A DNA stretch of 64,000 bases from a bacterium (GCA_017744355.1 JAGIBK010000003.1:366547-430546), one strand, 5' to 3'; shown: positions 1 to 7,927, counted from the first letter of the stretch. A program made the numbers and translations. Notes: generated by a model not told the origin, from the sequence alone.

Positions 1-2
1 CG

Positions 3-173
3 GGCGGCGATGCAGCGCTGGTGCGGCCCGACGGCCATGTAGGCTGGCGCGAGCGCCACCCGACCCCCACGGGGCTTGCCGCCGGCGTGCGGCGCGCCCT
101 CGGCGCACCGGGCCCAAGTGGCCTGACGGTGCAGTTCGCGCCCCGCGAGACGGGCACCCCGCGCCTGTGGTGA
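3..173 (+). CDS. C-terminal fragment of FAD-dependent monooxygenase (PheA/TfdB-like)
   Basis: The window opens inside a gene; 56 codons remain before the TGA at 171-173. The visible tail reads GGDAALVRPDGHVGWRER and then a short helix ending in RRALG. The pattern 'A-x-LVRPDGHVxWR' is the usual C-terminal signature of flavin-dependent aromatic-ring hydroxylases of the PheA/TfdB/RdmE type, where it closes the thioredoxin-like C-terminal domain. The FAD-binding GxGxxG and the substrate domain lie outside the window, so the substrate cannot be inferred. The call rests only on this tail. Confidence 0.6.
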   Translation, partial: GGDAALVRPDGHVGWRERHPTPTGLAAGVRRALGAPGPSGLTVQFAPRETGTPRLW

Positions 174-178
174 TCAAC

Positions 179-197
179 TAAGCTTCATCGAAGCTTA
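179..197. repeat. Short perfect inverted repeat after the monooxygenase gene
   Basis: TAAGCTTC and GAAGCTTA are separated by three bases. The repeat begins six bases after the stop codon and may be a weak transcript end, but no T-run follows it. Confidence 0.35.
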
Positions 198-278
198 AGA
201 CAAGCTCTCCCCGATCTTTCCGATAACCCTCTTAACAGCCGTTGTAACCCTGTCGTTGTCTGAATCGGAGGATACGCC

Positions 279-1583
279 TTGAAGCTTCGCACCACCCGTC
301 TCGCCCTGGCCCTCGGCGCGCTTGCCTCCGTCGTTCTCGCCGGTTGCAGCATGCCCGACACCGTTGGCAGCGCCATCCGCAACGATGGTCAGACCATCCC
401 CATGAGCAACGTCTACTCGGTGGGCGGCCAGGCTCAGCTCATCGTCAAGCGCAAGACCGAGAACGCCGCCCCCCTCAAGATCGCCGGTATCAAGCGCGTG
501 CGCCTTACCCAGATGCCCGGCGTCGAGGTCAACGCGGTCACCGACGGCAACGTGCAGCGCGCCATCGACCGCGTCGAGGCCGACCCCTCGGTCGAGTACG
601 TCGAGCCCAACCTCCGCATGATCATCCCCAAGACCCTCGAGGATGCCGCCGAGGCCTCGCGCAACCGCAGCCAGGATCCCAACTTCCAGGGCTCCTACGG
701 TCCCAAGCTCATCAAGGCGCTTGACGCCCACTCCAAGACCACCGGCGAAGGCCAGGTCATCGCCGTGGTGGACACCGGTCTCGACCTGACCCACCCCGAC
801 TTCGCGGGCAAGCTGGTCCCCGGCATCAACACCGCCGAGCCCGGCAAGAGCGCCGCGGACGACCAGGGTCACGGCACCAACTGCGCGGGCATCGCCGGCA
901 GCAAGAAGAACGACCAGCAGGGCTACATCGGCGTGGCTCCTGGCGCTAAGCTGATGCCCATCAAGGTTCTGGGCGCTGACGGCTCGGGCTCCGACGCCTC
1001 GGTCGCCGAAGGCATCCGCTGGGCCGCCGATCACGGCGCCACGGTCATCAGCCTGAGCCTGGGCGGTCCCGCCGCGACCAAGACCGGCGCCGAAGCCGTC
1101 AAGTACGCCCTGAGCAAGGGCGCGGTGCTCGTCGCCGCCATGGGCAACAACGGCAGCGGCCAGGAAAGCTACCCCGCCGCCTACCCCGGCGTCATCTCGG
1201 TCGGCGCCACCGACATCAACGACAAGGTCACCAGCTTCTCGCAGTACGGCAAGTGGATCTCGGTGACCGCCCCCGGCTACAGCATCCTCAGCAGCTTCCC
1301 CAGCTACCGCGTCTCGGGCCTGACCCAGTACGAGAAGAACAAGGCCGGCATGGAGAAGTACGGGATGAAGATGGCGCTCGGTTACTGCTACATGACCGGC
1401 ACCTCGCAGGCCACTCCCCACGTCGCGGGTCTCGCCGCCCTGGTCCGCGCCAGCAACCCCAGCCTCAACGCCGCCCAGGTCAAGGCCAAGATCGAAGGGG
1501 CCGCGGTCCGCACCGCCGGCATGTCGGGCGCCTTCGACACCCACTACGGCTACGGCCGCGTCGACGCCCTCAAGTCGCTCTAA
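279..1583 (+). CDS. Subtilisin-like S8 serine protease lipoprotein
   Basis: A 434-aa secreted endopeptidase. Residues 1-23 form a lipoprotein signal ending in the lipobox LAGC (Cys23), so the protein should be membrane-anchored on the cell surface or in the periplasm. Residues about 85-112 look like an I9-type propeptide inhibitor (ADPSVEYVEPN). The S8 catalytic domain follows with all residues present: Asp165 (VVDTGLDLTHPDF), His198 (DDQGHGTNCAGI), the oxyanion Asn290 (AAMGNN) and Ser376 (MTGTSQATPHVAGL). The start is TTG, chosen because a strong GGAGG lies 8 bases upstream and the signal peptide begins exactly there. The gene is monocistronic, ending at a hairpin shared with the convergent next gene. 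Substrate is unknown. Confidence 0.93.
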   Translation: MKLRTTRLALALGALASVVLAGCSMPDTVGSAIRNDGQTIPMSNVYSVGGQAQLIVKRKTENAAPLKIAGIKRVRLTQMPGVEVNAVTDGNVQRAIDRVEADPSVEYVEPNLRMIIPKTLEDAAEASRNRSQDPNFQGSYGPKLIKALDAHSKTTGEGQVIAVVDTGLDLTHPDFAGKLVPGINTAEPGKSAADDQGHGTNCAGIAGSKKNDQQGYIGVAPGAKLMPIKVLGADGSGSDASVAEGIRWAADHGATVISLSLGGPAATKTGAEAVKYALSKGAVLVAAMGNNGSGQESYPAAYPGVISVGATDINDKVTSFSQYGKWISVTAPGYSILSSFPSYRVSGLTQYEKNKAGMEKYGMKMALGYCYMTGTSQATPHVAGLAALVRASNPSLNAAQVKAKIEGAAVRTAGMSGAFDTHYGYGRVDALKSL

Positions 1584-1598
1584 ACCTAGACAAAAGAA

Positions 1599-1630
1599 GG
1601 GGGGAAGCCGAAATGGCTTCCCCCCTTCCT
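1599..1630. terminator. Bidirectional intrinsic terminator
   Basis: An 11-bp stem (GGGGGGAAGCC / GGCTTCCCCCC) with a short loop is followed by a T-rich tract on both strands. It lies between the convergent protease and CMD-family genes. Confidence 0.8.
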
Positions 1631-1635
1631 CATTC

Positions 1636-2097
1636 TCAGGGAGCAACGGCTGCGGTGGCCTGCTCCGTTCCTGCCTCGCGGCCGAAGGTGATGGCGATGC
1701 GGTTCCAGCTGTTGATGGTCGCGATGGCGAAGGTGAGGTTGACCAGCTCCTCGTCGGTAAAATGACGGCGCGCCCGCTCAAACAGCTCGTCCGGAACATG
1801 GTTGTCCGTGATCCGTGTGACCGCCTCCGTGAGCTCCAGCGCAGCCCTTTCGCGCGGCGTGTAGAATGAGGCCTCGCGCCAGGCCGATAGCAAGTAGAGC
1901 CGCTGCTCGCTCTCGCCCGCCGCCCGCGCGTCCTTGGTATGCATGTCGAGGCAGGCGGCGCAGCCGTTGAGCTGAGAGGCTCGAATTTTGACGAGCTCGA
2001 TCAAGGACTTCTCCAGCCCACACGCGCTAATGTAACGCTCCAAGCCGTACATCGCCTCCATCGCTTTAGGGGCGAGCTGCGGGTAGTTCAATCGCAT
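1636..2097 (-). CDS. Carboxymuconolactone decarboxylase family (AhpD-like) protein
   Basis: A 153-aa CMD-family protein. The redox motif is intact: GCAACLDMHT carries Cys-x-x-Cys and the His four residues later, as in AhpD-type alkylhydroperoxidases. The family acts on peroxides or gamma-carboxymuconolactone, and this Cys-containing form favours the peroxidase-like role. Two ATG codons compete. The upstream one (2103) would sit a single base after the purine-rich AGAGAGG, while the one used here has a 7-base spacing. The gene diverges from an Rrf2 regulator across a 170-base AT-rich region with two inverted repeats. CMD/Rrf2 neighbours are common, so control of this gene by the regulator is likely but inferred. 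Confidence 0.85.
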   Translation of the reverse strand: MRLNYPQLAPKAMEAMYGLERYISACGLEKSLIELVKIRASQLNGCAACLDMHTKDARAAGESEQRLYLLSAWREASFYTPRERAALELTEAVTRITDNHVPDELFERARRHFTDEELVNLTFAIATINSWNRIAITFGREAGTEQATAAVAP

Positions 2098-2183
2098 GGT
2101 CATACCTCTCTCTCTTTTCCGGTTGCCAGGGATAGGACCTTCGCGCTGGACAGTTCAGCACGAAGGTCCGGTTCATAATCGAA

Positions 2184-2214
2184 GATAAATTTTATCGTGG
2201 ATATTGTCAATCCA
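2184..2214. promoter_or_regulatory. Candidate Rrf2 operator (two inverted repeats)
   Basis: Two adjacent dyads occur in the AT-rich divergent region: GATAAA-T-TTTATC (2184-2196) and TGGAT-N7-ATCCA (2198-2214). They lie between the CMD-family gene and the Rrf2 gene and upstream of the latter's promoter. Binding by the Rrf2 protein is inferred from position only. Confidence 0.5.
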
Positions 2215-2230
2215 TATTAATGCCAATCGA

Positions 2231-2259
2231 TTGAGTCTCCCGGAGATCCCTGCTATGGT
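2231..2259 (+). promoter_or_regulatory. Promoter of the Rrf2 gene, leaderless arrangement
   Basis: TTGAGT (2231-2236), a 17-base spacer and an extended -10, TGC-TATGGT (-10 at 2254-2259). Only six bases separate the -10 from the ATG at 2266, and no ribosome-binding site lies just upstream, so the transcript should begin at or beside the start codon. Confidence 0.65.
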
Positions 2260-2265
2260 GCTGCT

Positions 2266-2793
2266 ATGCGGATGAGCGATGGGGTGGAATGGGGCTTGCA
2301 TAGCGTCTGGCTGCTATCACAGCTGCCGGAGGGCGCAGTGCTGGCGGGTAAGACGCTCGCGGAATTCCATGGCGTCTCGGAGAGCTACCTACTCAAGCAC
2401 CTGAAGGCCTTGGTGGCGGCCAGGATCCTGGGCTCGGTTCCAGGCCCTCGGGGCGGCTATCGATTGGCACGCCCCACCACAGAGGTGAGCTTCCTCGACG
2501 TAGCCCGAGCCATAGAAGGGCCGGAGCCAGCCTTCCGCTGCACCGAGATCCGCCAGCGTGGGCCGATCGGTGCGCCCCCGGAGGCATGCCGGCTGCCGTG
2601 CTCCATCCACCGCACCATGAGCGAGGCGGAAGCCGCATGGATGAACGTGCTGAAGCGCCGGACGATCGCCGACCTCACCGCGGAGCTCCTTCAGACCCTC
2701 CCACCGGAACGGCAGCAGAGCATCGCCGCCTGGCTGGAGCAGCACATCCGGGAAGGTGACGGCAAACGTCGTGGCGCGAACGGCAGTACGTGA
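2266..2793 (+). CDS. Rrf2-family transcriptional regulator, probable Fe-S sensor
   Basis: A 175-aa winged-helix repressor. Residues 8-70 give the typical Rrf2 fold (ALAEF/SESYLLKHLKAL recognition helix and the wing GPRGGYRLARP). Three cysteines, Cys92, Cys108 and Cys112 (FRCTE...EACRLPC), are placed as in Rrf2 members that hold a labile Fe-S cluster and sense redox state, NO or iron. The gene diverges from the CMD-family gene, which it probably controls together with itself through the dyads between them. The -10 box sits six bases before the ATG, so the mRNA is probably leaderless. A second in-frame ATG lies two codons on. Confidence 0.88.
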   Translation: MRMSDGVEWGLHSVWLLSQLPEGAVLAGKTLAEFHGVSESYLLKHLKALVAARILGSVPGPRGGYRLARPTTEVSFLDVARAIEGPEPAFRCTEIRQRGPIGAPPEACRLPCSIHRTMSEAEAAWMNVLKRRTIADLTAELLQTLPPERQQSIAAWLEQHIREGDGKRRGANGST

Positions 2794-2835
2794 ACCCAGA
2801 CCTACTGGTGCTCGCCCCCGGTCAAGTAGGTTCAC
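2790..2835. repeat. Imperfect inverted repeat at the end of the Rrf2 gene
   Basis: GTGAACC(cagA)CCTACT pairs with AGTAGGTTCAC around an 18-base loop and overlaps the stop codon. It may help end the Rrf2 transcript, but no U-run follows. Nothing else is seen in 2836-2919. Confidence 0.35.
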
Positions 2836-2919
2836 CGCGCCGTCATGAGCGAGGGCAGCGAGCGCTCAAGCCGCCTGCGGCGGCCATATCCAGACCCTCG
2901 CTTGGTTTTGCTAGATGTT

Positions 2920-3882
2920 CTAAAAGTAGCGCAGGGCCTTGAAGAGGATGGTCAGCCCCAGGGCGATCGCGATCATCAGGCCCAGGGCGAACTCGTAGCC
3001 CCACTTCCAGCTCAGTTCGGGCATGTGCTGAAAGTTCATGCCGTAGATGCCCGCCACCAGGGTGACGCTCATCAGGACCGCCGAGATGGAGGTCAGGCGC
3101 TTCATGGTGTCGTTGGTCCGGTTGGCGGTGACCGACAGGTAAGCGTCGACCGCCCCCGAGACCAGGTCGCGGTAGGTGTCGATCGAGTCGGTCACGCGGA
3201 TCAGGTGGTCGTAGACGTCCTGCAAGTAGACCGCGGTCCCTGGGGCGATCAAGTGGCTCTCACGCCGCAAGAGCAAGAGGCACACGTCCCGCGTCGGCGC
3301 CACGACCTTGCGCATGAGCAGGAGATCCTTCTTGAGGGTGAAGATCCGGGTGATGACCGACTGCTCGAAACGCTCGAAGAGCATCTCCTCGAGGACCTCC
3401 AGCTGCTCTTCCATCTGGTCCACGACCGGGAAGTAGTCGTCGACGACCGTATCCAGCAGGATGTAGAGCAGGTAGCTCGCACCGCCGGTCTTCGATTCGG
3501 CGGCCGTCTCCCAGCGCCGGCGAACCTCGTCCAGGACCGGCATGGGCGCCTTATGGGCCGTCACCAGGTAGCCCTCGCCGAGGAAGAGGTCGATCTCCTC
3601 GGTCGTCAGGCGTGACCGCTCGGCATCGAAGGCCGCCGCGTAGAAGTCGAGGAAGGCGTAGCCGTCGTAGTGGTCGAGCTTGGGACGCTGGCCGCTCTTG
3701 AGGCAGTCCTCGAGCGCGAGGGGATGAAAGCCGAAGCAGCCCTTCAGCCACTCCACATCGGCGCGGTCCGTCCCTTCCAGGTCGATCCACATGACTCCCT
3801 TGGGCCGGGGGCAGACCTCGCCGCGGGGCACGTCCTGGACCCTGCCGGTCTCTGGGTCCAGGTACAGGGCGTGCTTGAGCAT
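2920..3882 (-). CDS. corA: CorA-family magnesium/cobalt transporter
   Basis: A 320-aa inner-membrane divalent cation channel. A long N-terminal cytoplasmic domain with acidic and coiled-coil helices (VVDQMEEQLEVLEEMLFERF) precedes two C-terminal membrane helices. The family signature YGMNF sits at the end of the first (SVTLVAGIYGMNFQHMPEL), and the C-terminus is basic (KALRYF). Length matches CorA. The ATG is preceded by AGGGGA, and the upstream glyoxalase gene ends 7 bases before, so the two are co-transcribed. An upstream-extended reading of this frame (to 4149) runs antisense through the glyoxalase gene and is not used. Confidence 0.93.
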   Translation of the reverse strand: MLKHALYLDPETGRVQDVPRGEVCPRPKGVMWIDLEGTDRADVEWLKGCFGFHPLALEDCLKSGQRPKLDHYDGYAFLDFYAAAFDAERSRLTTEEIDLFLGEGYLVTAHKAPMPVLDEVRRRWETAAESKTGGASYLLYILLDTVVDDYFPVVDQMEEQLEVLEEMLFERFEQSVITRIFTLKKDLLLMRKVVAPTRDVCLLLLRRESHLIAPGTAVYLQDVYDHLIRVTDSIDTYRDLVSGAVDAYLSVTANRTNDTMKRLTSISAVLMSVTLVAGIYGMNFQHMPELSWKWGYEFALGLMIAIALGLTILFKALRYF

Positions 3883-3889
3883 GAATCCC

Positions 3890-4255
3890 CTACTGGCCCA
3901 GGAGCTCGATCTCGTAGCCGTCCGGATCCTCGATGAAGGCCATCCAGCCGGAGCTGGTCTGGTGCGGCTCCTCGGTGATCTTGACCCCGCGCTGGCGCAT
4001 GGCCTCGACCGTGTCGCGGACCGAGTCGACCCCGAAGGCGATGTGGAAGATGTCCTCGTCGAGCTTGAAGTCCGGGTCCCAGGGCAGGTAGGCGAGCTCC
4101 AGCTCGGTGCCGCCGCCCGGCAGTTGCATGTGGGCGAGCTGGGAGCCACGGCCCGAGGTGTGGCGCGTCCGGACCTTGAAGCCGAAGTTGGTCTCGTAGA
4201 AGGCGATGGCGCGCTCCAGGTCGCGCACCTTGAGGCGGGTGTGCAGGAACTTCAT
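3890..4255 (-). CDS. gloA: Glyoxalase I-like VOC protein (lactoylglutathione lyase type)
   Basis: A 121-aa single-domain glyoxalase/VOC protein of the same size and layout as bacterial GlxI. All four metal-ligand positions of E. coli GloA can be matched: His5 (KFLHTRL), Glu53 (TELELAY), His71 (IFHIAFGVD) and Glu117 (DPDGYEIELL). This supports isomerisation of the methylglyoxal-thiol adduct to an S-lactoyl thioester, though the thiol used by this organism is unknown. GGAGG stands 6 bases before the ATG. It is the first gene of a two-gene unit with corA. Confidence 0.85.
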   Translation of the reverse strand: MKFLHTRLKVRDLERAIAFYETNFGFKVRTRHTSGRGSQLAHMQLPGGGTELELAYLPWDPDFKLDEDIFHIAFGVDSVRDTVEAMRQRGVKITEEPHQTSSGWMAFIEDPDGYEIELLGQ

Positions 4256-4300
4256 ACGAACCTCCAATCGTTTTCCCGCCCCACCGGGGGCGGGGGGACT

Positions 4301-4330
4301 CAAAAGCAAAGGCCCCTCTTGCGAGGGGCC
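4301..4330 (-). terminator. Terminator of the tRNA-Gly transcript
   Basis: The 8-bp stem GGCCCCTC/GAGGGGCC with a 4-base loop (4311-4330) is followed on the minus strand by TTTGCTTTTG. It lies five bases beyond the downstream tRNA gene. Confidence 0.8.
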
Positions 4331-4335
4331 TCTAG

Positions 4336-4407
4336 AGCGGATGAAGAGATTCGAACTCTCGACCCCCTCCTTGGCAAGGAGGTGTTCTACCACTGAACTA
4401 CATCCGC
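4336..4407 (-). tRNA. tRNA-Gly (anticodon GCC), downstream copy
   Basis: The minus strand folds as a complete 72-base tRNA: acceptor GCGGATG/CATCCGC, D-arm GTTC...GAAC, anticodon stem CCTCC/GGAGG around TTGCCAA (anticodon GCC), and T-arm GAGAG-TTCGAAT-CTCTT. The discriminator is U73, as in bacterial glycine tRNAs. The 3' CCA is not encoded. It is identical to the neighbouring copy. Confidence 0.96.
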
Positions 4408-4428
4408 AGGGTAAATTATAAAATTGAG

Positions 4429-4500
4429 AGCGGATGAAGAGATTCGAACTCTCGACCCCCTCCTTGGCAAGGAGGTGTTCTACCACTGAACTACATCCGC
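4429..4500 (-). tRNA. tRNA-Gly (anticodon GCC), upstream copy
   Basis: Identical in sequence to the copy 21 bases downstream, with the same fold, GCC anticodon and U73. The two are co-transcribed from the promoter just upstream. Duplication of the GCC isoacceptor fits a GC-rich genome that uses GGC codons heavily. Confidence 0.96.
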
Positions 4501-4514
4501 TTGGAACAAGGTTT

Positions 4515-4543
4515 ACTATATCGCTTTCGCCGGTCCGGGTCAA
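4515..4543 (-). promoter_or_regulatory. Promoter of the tRNA-Gly pair
   Basis: On the minus strand TTGACC (4543-4538), a 17-base spacer and TATAGT (4520-4515) make a near-consensus housekeeping promoter 15 bases before the tRNA. Confidence 0.8.
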
Positions 4544-4646
4544 TCCCTTGGTGACGAAAAATTTGGCCTGATCTTAAGTTCCCCTTCGAAATCCCCGCCG
4601 CAACCGCTCGCCAGGGGGCTTACGGGCTCCCGAGGGGGCGGCGCGA

Positions 4647-4655
4647 TGCTATAAT
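4647..4655 (+). promoter_or_regulatory. Extended -10 promoter of prfA
   Basis: TGC followed by a perfect TATAAT (4650-4655), 32 bases before the prfA start. No good -35 box is visible, as expected for an extended -10 promoter. Confidence 0.7.
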
Positions 4656-4687
4656 CAAGAGATTGAACGCGACGTAAGGTGAGGCAC

Positions 4688-5782
4688 ATGCTCGAAAAGA
4701 TTCAGATCGATAAGCTCCACGAAGTGGAGCGCACCTACCACGACCTCGGCGATCGCCTGAGCGACCCCGCGGTGCTCTCCGACCAGGACCAGCTGCGCAA
4801 GTACGCCAAGGCCCGCTCCGACATGGAGGTCACGGTCGAGTTCTTCCACGCCTGGCAAGCAGCCACCAAGCAGCTCGCCGACGCGCAGGCCATGCGCAAG
4901 GGCGAATCGGACCCCGAGCTGCGCGAGCTGATCGAGGCCGAAATCGAGGAGCTCGGGCCCCGCATCGAGGATCTCGAGCAAAAGCTCACCCTCCAGCTCC
5001 TGCCCAAGGACCCCAACGACGACAAGAACATCATCATCGAGCTGCGCGGCGGCGCCGGCGGCGACGAGGCCAACCTCTTCGCGGGCGACCTGTTGCGCAT
5101 GTACACCCGCTACGCCGAAGGCCGCGGCTGGAAGGTCGAGGTCATGGACCTGCAGGAGCAGGACCTGGGCGGCATCAAGGAAGCCTCCATCCTGGTCAAG
5201 GGTGACGGCGTCTACTCGCGCATGAAGTGGGAATCGGGCGTCCACCGCGTCCAGCGCGTGCCCGCCACCGAGTCCCAGGGCCGCATCCACACCTCGACCG
5301 CGACGGTGGCCGTGCTGCCCGAGGCCGAAGACGTGGACATCGAGATCAACCAGGCCGACCTGCGCTGGGACACCTTCCGCTCGGGCGGCGCCGGCGGTCA
5401 GAACGTCAACAAGGTCGAATCGGGCGTCCGCGTCACCCACATCCCCACCGGCGTGGCCGTCGCCTGTACCGTCGAGCGCTCCCAGCTCCAGAACAAGGCC
5501 CGCGCCCTCGAGCTGCTGCGCACCCGCCTGCTGGACGCCAAGGTCCAGGCCGCCGAGTCGGCCTACGCCTCCGAGCGCAAGAGCCAGGTCGGCACCGGCG
5601 ATCGCTCCGAGCGCATCCGCACTTACAACTTCCCCGAGAACCGCGTGAGCGATCACCGCATCAAGCTGACCCTCAACAAGCTCGATCGCATCCTCAACGG
5701 CGACCTGGACGAAGTGATCGACGCCCTCATCTCGGCCGACCAATCCGAGAAGCTCGCGCAGCTCACCGCCCAGACGGTCTAA
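4688..5782 (+). CDS. prfA: Peptide chain release factor 1
   Basis: A 364-aa class I release factor that recognises UAA/UAG in the ribosomal A site and triggers peptidyl-tRNA hydrolysis. The N-terminal helical domain ([20 protein letters not shown]) is followed by the codon-recognition domain, whose PAT tripeptide ([14 protein letters not shown]) marks RF1 rather than RF2. The universal GGQ is present in [14 protein letters not shown]. The ATG used here matches the family start and has AAGGTG six bases upstream. An in-frame GTG at 4679 would add only three residues and lacks a good site. The gene is monocistronic and ends at a strong hairpin. Confidence 0.97.
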   Translation: MLEKIQIDKLHEVERTYHDLGDRLSDPAVLSDQDQLRKYAKARSDMEVTVEFFHAWQAATKQLADAQAMRKGESDPELRELIEAEIEELGPRIEDLEQKLTLQLLPKDPNDDKNIIIELRGGAGGDEANLFAGDLLRMYTRYAEGRGWKVEVMDLQEQDLGGIKEASILVKGDGVYSRMKWESGVHRVQRVPATESQGRIHTSTATVAVLPEAEDVDIEINQADLRWDTFRSGGAGGQNVNKVESGVRVTHIPTGVAVACTVERSQLQNKARALELLRTRLLDAKVQAAESAYASERKSQVGTGDRSERIRTYNFPENRVSDHRIKLTLNKLDRILNGDLDEVIDALISADQSEKLAQLTAQTV

Positions 5783-5805
5783 ATCCTTCAAAGCCACACC
5801 CCTCG

Positions 5806-5851
5806 CGACGAATGCCCGGAGAGTCTCCGGGCATTCGTCGCTCCTTTCTTT
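5806..5851 (+). terminator. Terminator of prfA
   Basis: A 17-bp stem (CGACGAATGCCCGGAGA with its complement) at 5806-5840 is followed by CTCCTTTCTTT. Confidence 0.85.
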
Positions 5852-5933
5852 GCGCCAGGACGGGGCTACGCTACCCTCGGGATCGCGCAGGCTCTGGGCG
5901 AGCAGCCCGGACCATTCGAAAGGGGGCTCTTGC

Positions 5934-6431
5934 ATGAAAGGTTTGATCGGCATCGCCCTGGCACTCTCGGTGGCGCTCATCGGATGCCAACGACACAACG
6001 CGCAGCAAGGCGGCGGAGGCGGCGGGACGGAAAAGCGCGCGCCCACGACGACCACCGCCCCCGCGCAGAGCGGCGGGACGAGCACGACCACCACGCAGAC
6101 CGGCGCCACCCTCATCCAGCAGGCCTCGAAGAAGGCGGACGACGCCAACATCCTGCTCTCGCACAAGGACTACACGGGCGCTGCCCGCGACGTCCAGCAG
6201 AGCCGGACGCTCATCGAACAGGCCAAGGGCAAGGCCCCTTCCAACATGCAGACCCAGATCAACAATCTGGACAAGATGGCGGCCAAGGCCGAGACGAGCA
6301 TCAACAAGAAGTCGCCTGATGCCGTCAAGGATACCCAGGCCCTTTCCAAGGGCCTCAAGGACCTGGTCGCGAGCGAAAACAAGGTCATGGGCGGCGGCGG
6401 CCAGCCCGCACACCAGCCCGCGCACAAGTAA
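5934..6431 (+). CDS. Small helical lipoprotein of unknown function
   Basis: A 165-aa exported lipoprotein. The signal MKGLIGIALALSVALIGC ends in a lipobox with Cys18. A low-complexity Gly/Thr linker (about residues 25-60) is followed by a helical region of about 90 residues rich in Lys, Asp and Gln (QASKKADDANILLSHKDY to LKDLVASEN) that resembles short tetratricopeptide-like or coiled-coil modules. The tail is Gly/His/Pro-rich. The ATG follows AGGGGG by seven bases. I do not recognise the family; a periplasmic scaffold role is possible but unproven. Confidence 0.75.
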   Translation: MKGLIGIALALSVALIGCQRHNAQQGGGGGGTEKRAPTTTTAPAQSGGTSTTTTQTGATLIQQASKKADDANILLSHKDYTGAARDVQQSRTLIEQAKGKAPSNMQTQINNLDKMAAKAETSINKKSPDAVKDTQALSKGLKDLVASENKVMGGGGQPAHQPAHK

Positions 6432-6441
6432 CGCAGCAACG

Positions 6442-6477
6442 AAAAGCCCCCGGGAGAAACGTTCTCCCGGGGGCTTT
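6442..6477. terminator. Bidirectional terminator
   Basis: A 13-bp stem (AGCCCCCGGGAGAA/TTCTCCCGGGGGCT) is flanked by A-runs on one side and T-runs on the other. It is shared by the lipoprotein gene and the convergent barrel gene. Confidence 0.85.
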
Positions 6478-6488
6478 GTCTTGGCCGC

Positions 6489-7850
6489 TTAGAAGTTGAA
6501 GCCGGCGCCGAGCTTGAGGCCGTAGACCAGCTCGGAGACGCCGCCGAGGTTGTAGGCCCGGGCCGTCCCCTCGCCGATCAGGGTCGCCATGCCGACCTTG
6601 TAGCCGGCACCGATCGAGCCGATGGTCTCGGTGCCGCTCAAACCGGCGATCGCCATGTTCGAGGTGGTGGTGTTGCCCTCGTTAGACTGGGTGGTCTTGG
6701 CGCCGTTGACCGGGGTGGTCGTCGTCAAGATCTTGGAGGTGTTGGTGTTGGTGGTGTTGGTGGTGGTCGAGCCGATCAGCACCGGCGCGTAGCCGACCTT
6801 GGTGTAGAGGGTGAGGGTGGGATTGACGTTGTAGGACGCACTGAGGCCGATGATCGGGCCCATGGCCAGGAACGAGGAGTCCGCCACGGAGTTGTCCTTG
6901 GCGGTCGTCTCGGTCACGATCTCGGTGGTCTTGGTGCCCGTCGCGTCGAACTGGGTCTCGGTCTGCTTGGCAGCGCCCTCGGCCTTGTCCCCCTTCACCG
7001 TCTTGGCAGTGGTTTCCTGCTTGGCTGCGCCGATGGGCATGGTCACGCCGCCGAAGAAGGACACGGTGCCCATGGGCCCGTCGGCCAGCACGTAGTCCCC
7101 GTGGAAGGTGAGGTCGTTGACCATGAAGCTGCGCGCCACCGAGTACGCCATGCCGCCCTCGGCGGCATAGGTCGACTTGGGGGTGTTGGCCGCGGTGCTC
7201 GAATCACCCTGCCGCAGGGTCAGGATGTTGCCGCCGTTGCGGGTGTAGCTCGTGGTGAAGACGGTGTTCGCAGCGTTGGCCGCAGGGGCGGTGATCGTCG
7301 CGCCGTAGTTCGCAAACGGCGTCGAGATCGTCATGGTGTCGCTGACCGAGCGGGTGTCGGTGGTGTTGTTCGAGGTGGTCGAGGTGCCCTTGAGCGCATC
7401 GGTCGACTGGCCGAAGAGGTGCATCGCCTCGGTGGAGGTGGTGCCCCACACGTTGGCGCCGAACAGGCCCGCGCCGAGGCCGAAGCGGCTACCGCCCCAC
7501 CAGGTGGCGTCCAGGCCGTACATGACCCCGAGGCCGTTCTCGCGGGTGGCCGGCTTGTCGGTGGGCTTGACGGTCGTGCTGTTCACCGCGTCGTTGCCGG
7601 TGACGACCCTGCTCTCGGTCACGGTCGTCGTCCGATCGACCATCAGGGCGCGGTTGCCGAGCTCGAAGGCAGGCCCGATGAAGACGCTGAGCGAAACGTT
7701 GGGGCGCGCCGCCGAGACCGAAGGCGCGGGGGCCGCCGCAACGGGCGTGGAAGCCGAGCCACGCATCTGGGCGTGGGCGGGAAGGGCGGCGAGCATCGAA
7801 AGGCTGAGCGCGAGGGCGTAAGTCCGTTTGTTCAAGTCTAAAAACCTCAT
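6489..7850 (-). CDS. Predicted outer-membrane beta-barrel protein
   Basis: A 453-aa exported protein. The Sec signal (ALALSLSMLAALPAHA, cleavage about residue 27) is followed by a Pro/Ala linker and then by long stretches of alternating polar and hydrophobic residues with many Thr, Ser and Gly. It closes with KLGAGFNF, a terminal Phe as in BAM-inserted barrels. Large Thr-rich loops (TTTNTTNTNTSKILTTTT) would be surface-exposed. No enzyme motif is visible. The gene is monocistronic; 7851-7927 is AT-rich and probably holds its promoter, but I cannot fix the boxes. Confidence 0.7.
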   Translation of the reverse strand: MRFLDLNKRTYALALSLSMLAALPAHAQMRGSASTPVAAAPAPSVSAARPNVSLSVFIGPAFELGNRALMVDRTTTVTESRVVTGNDAVNSTTVKPTDKPATRENGLGVMYGLDATWWGGSRFGLGAGLFGANVWGTTSTEAMHLFGQSTDALKGTSTTSNNTTDTRSVSDTMTISTPFANYGATITAPAANAANTVFTTSYTRNGGNILTLRQGDSSTAANTPKSTYAAEGGMAYSVARSFMVNDLTFHGDYVLADGPMGTVSFFGGVTMPIGAAKQETTAKTVKGDKAEGAAKQTETQFDATGTKTTEIVTETTAKDNSVADSSFLAMGPIIGLSASYNVNPTLTLYTKVGYAPVLIGSTTTNTTNTNTSKILTTTTPVNGAKTTQSNEGNTTTSNMAIAGLSGTETIGSIGAGYKVGMATLIGEGTARAYNLGGVSELVYGLKLGAGFNF

Positions 7851-7927
7851 TGAAACATCGTACGAACACTAGTCATGATGCCAAACAAATTATTTTATAG
7901 ACGAAAGTTTATCACAAATAGACGCTT

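Noticed and set aside
195..1799. Long minus-strand ORF opposite the subtilisin-like protease
   Set aside because: Low-complexity Gly/Ala/Val/Asp translation typical of the antisense frame of a GC-rich gene; the plus strand has a complete S8 active site, signal peptide and ribosome site. The same reasoning removes the long antisense ORFs opposite ccsA/ccs1 (16339-18045), rlmD (23785-26106), acnA (28124-30301), the FlgT-like cluster (32407-34695) and acnB (47087-48586).
3883..4149. N-terminal extension of CorA
   Set aside because: It runs out of frame through the glyoxalase gene, which has all its metal ligands; CorA proper starts at 3882 with a ribosome site.
4256..4543. 217-aa reading frame extending upstream from the glyoxalase gene
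   Set aside because: The extension translates two tRNA-Gly genes and a terminator; the repeated peptide in it is only the tRNA duplication.
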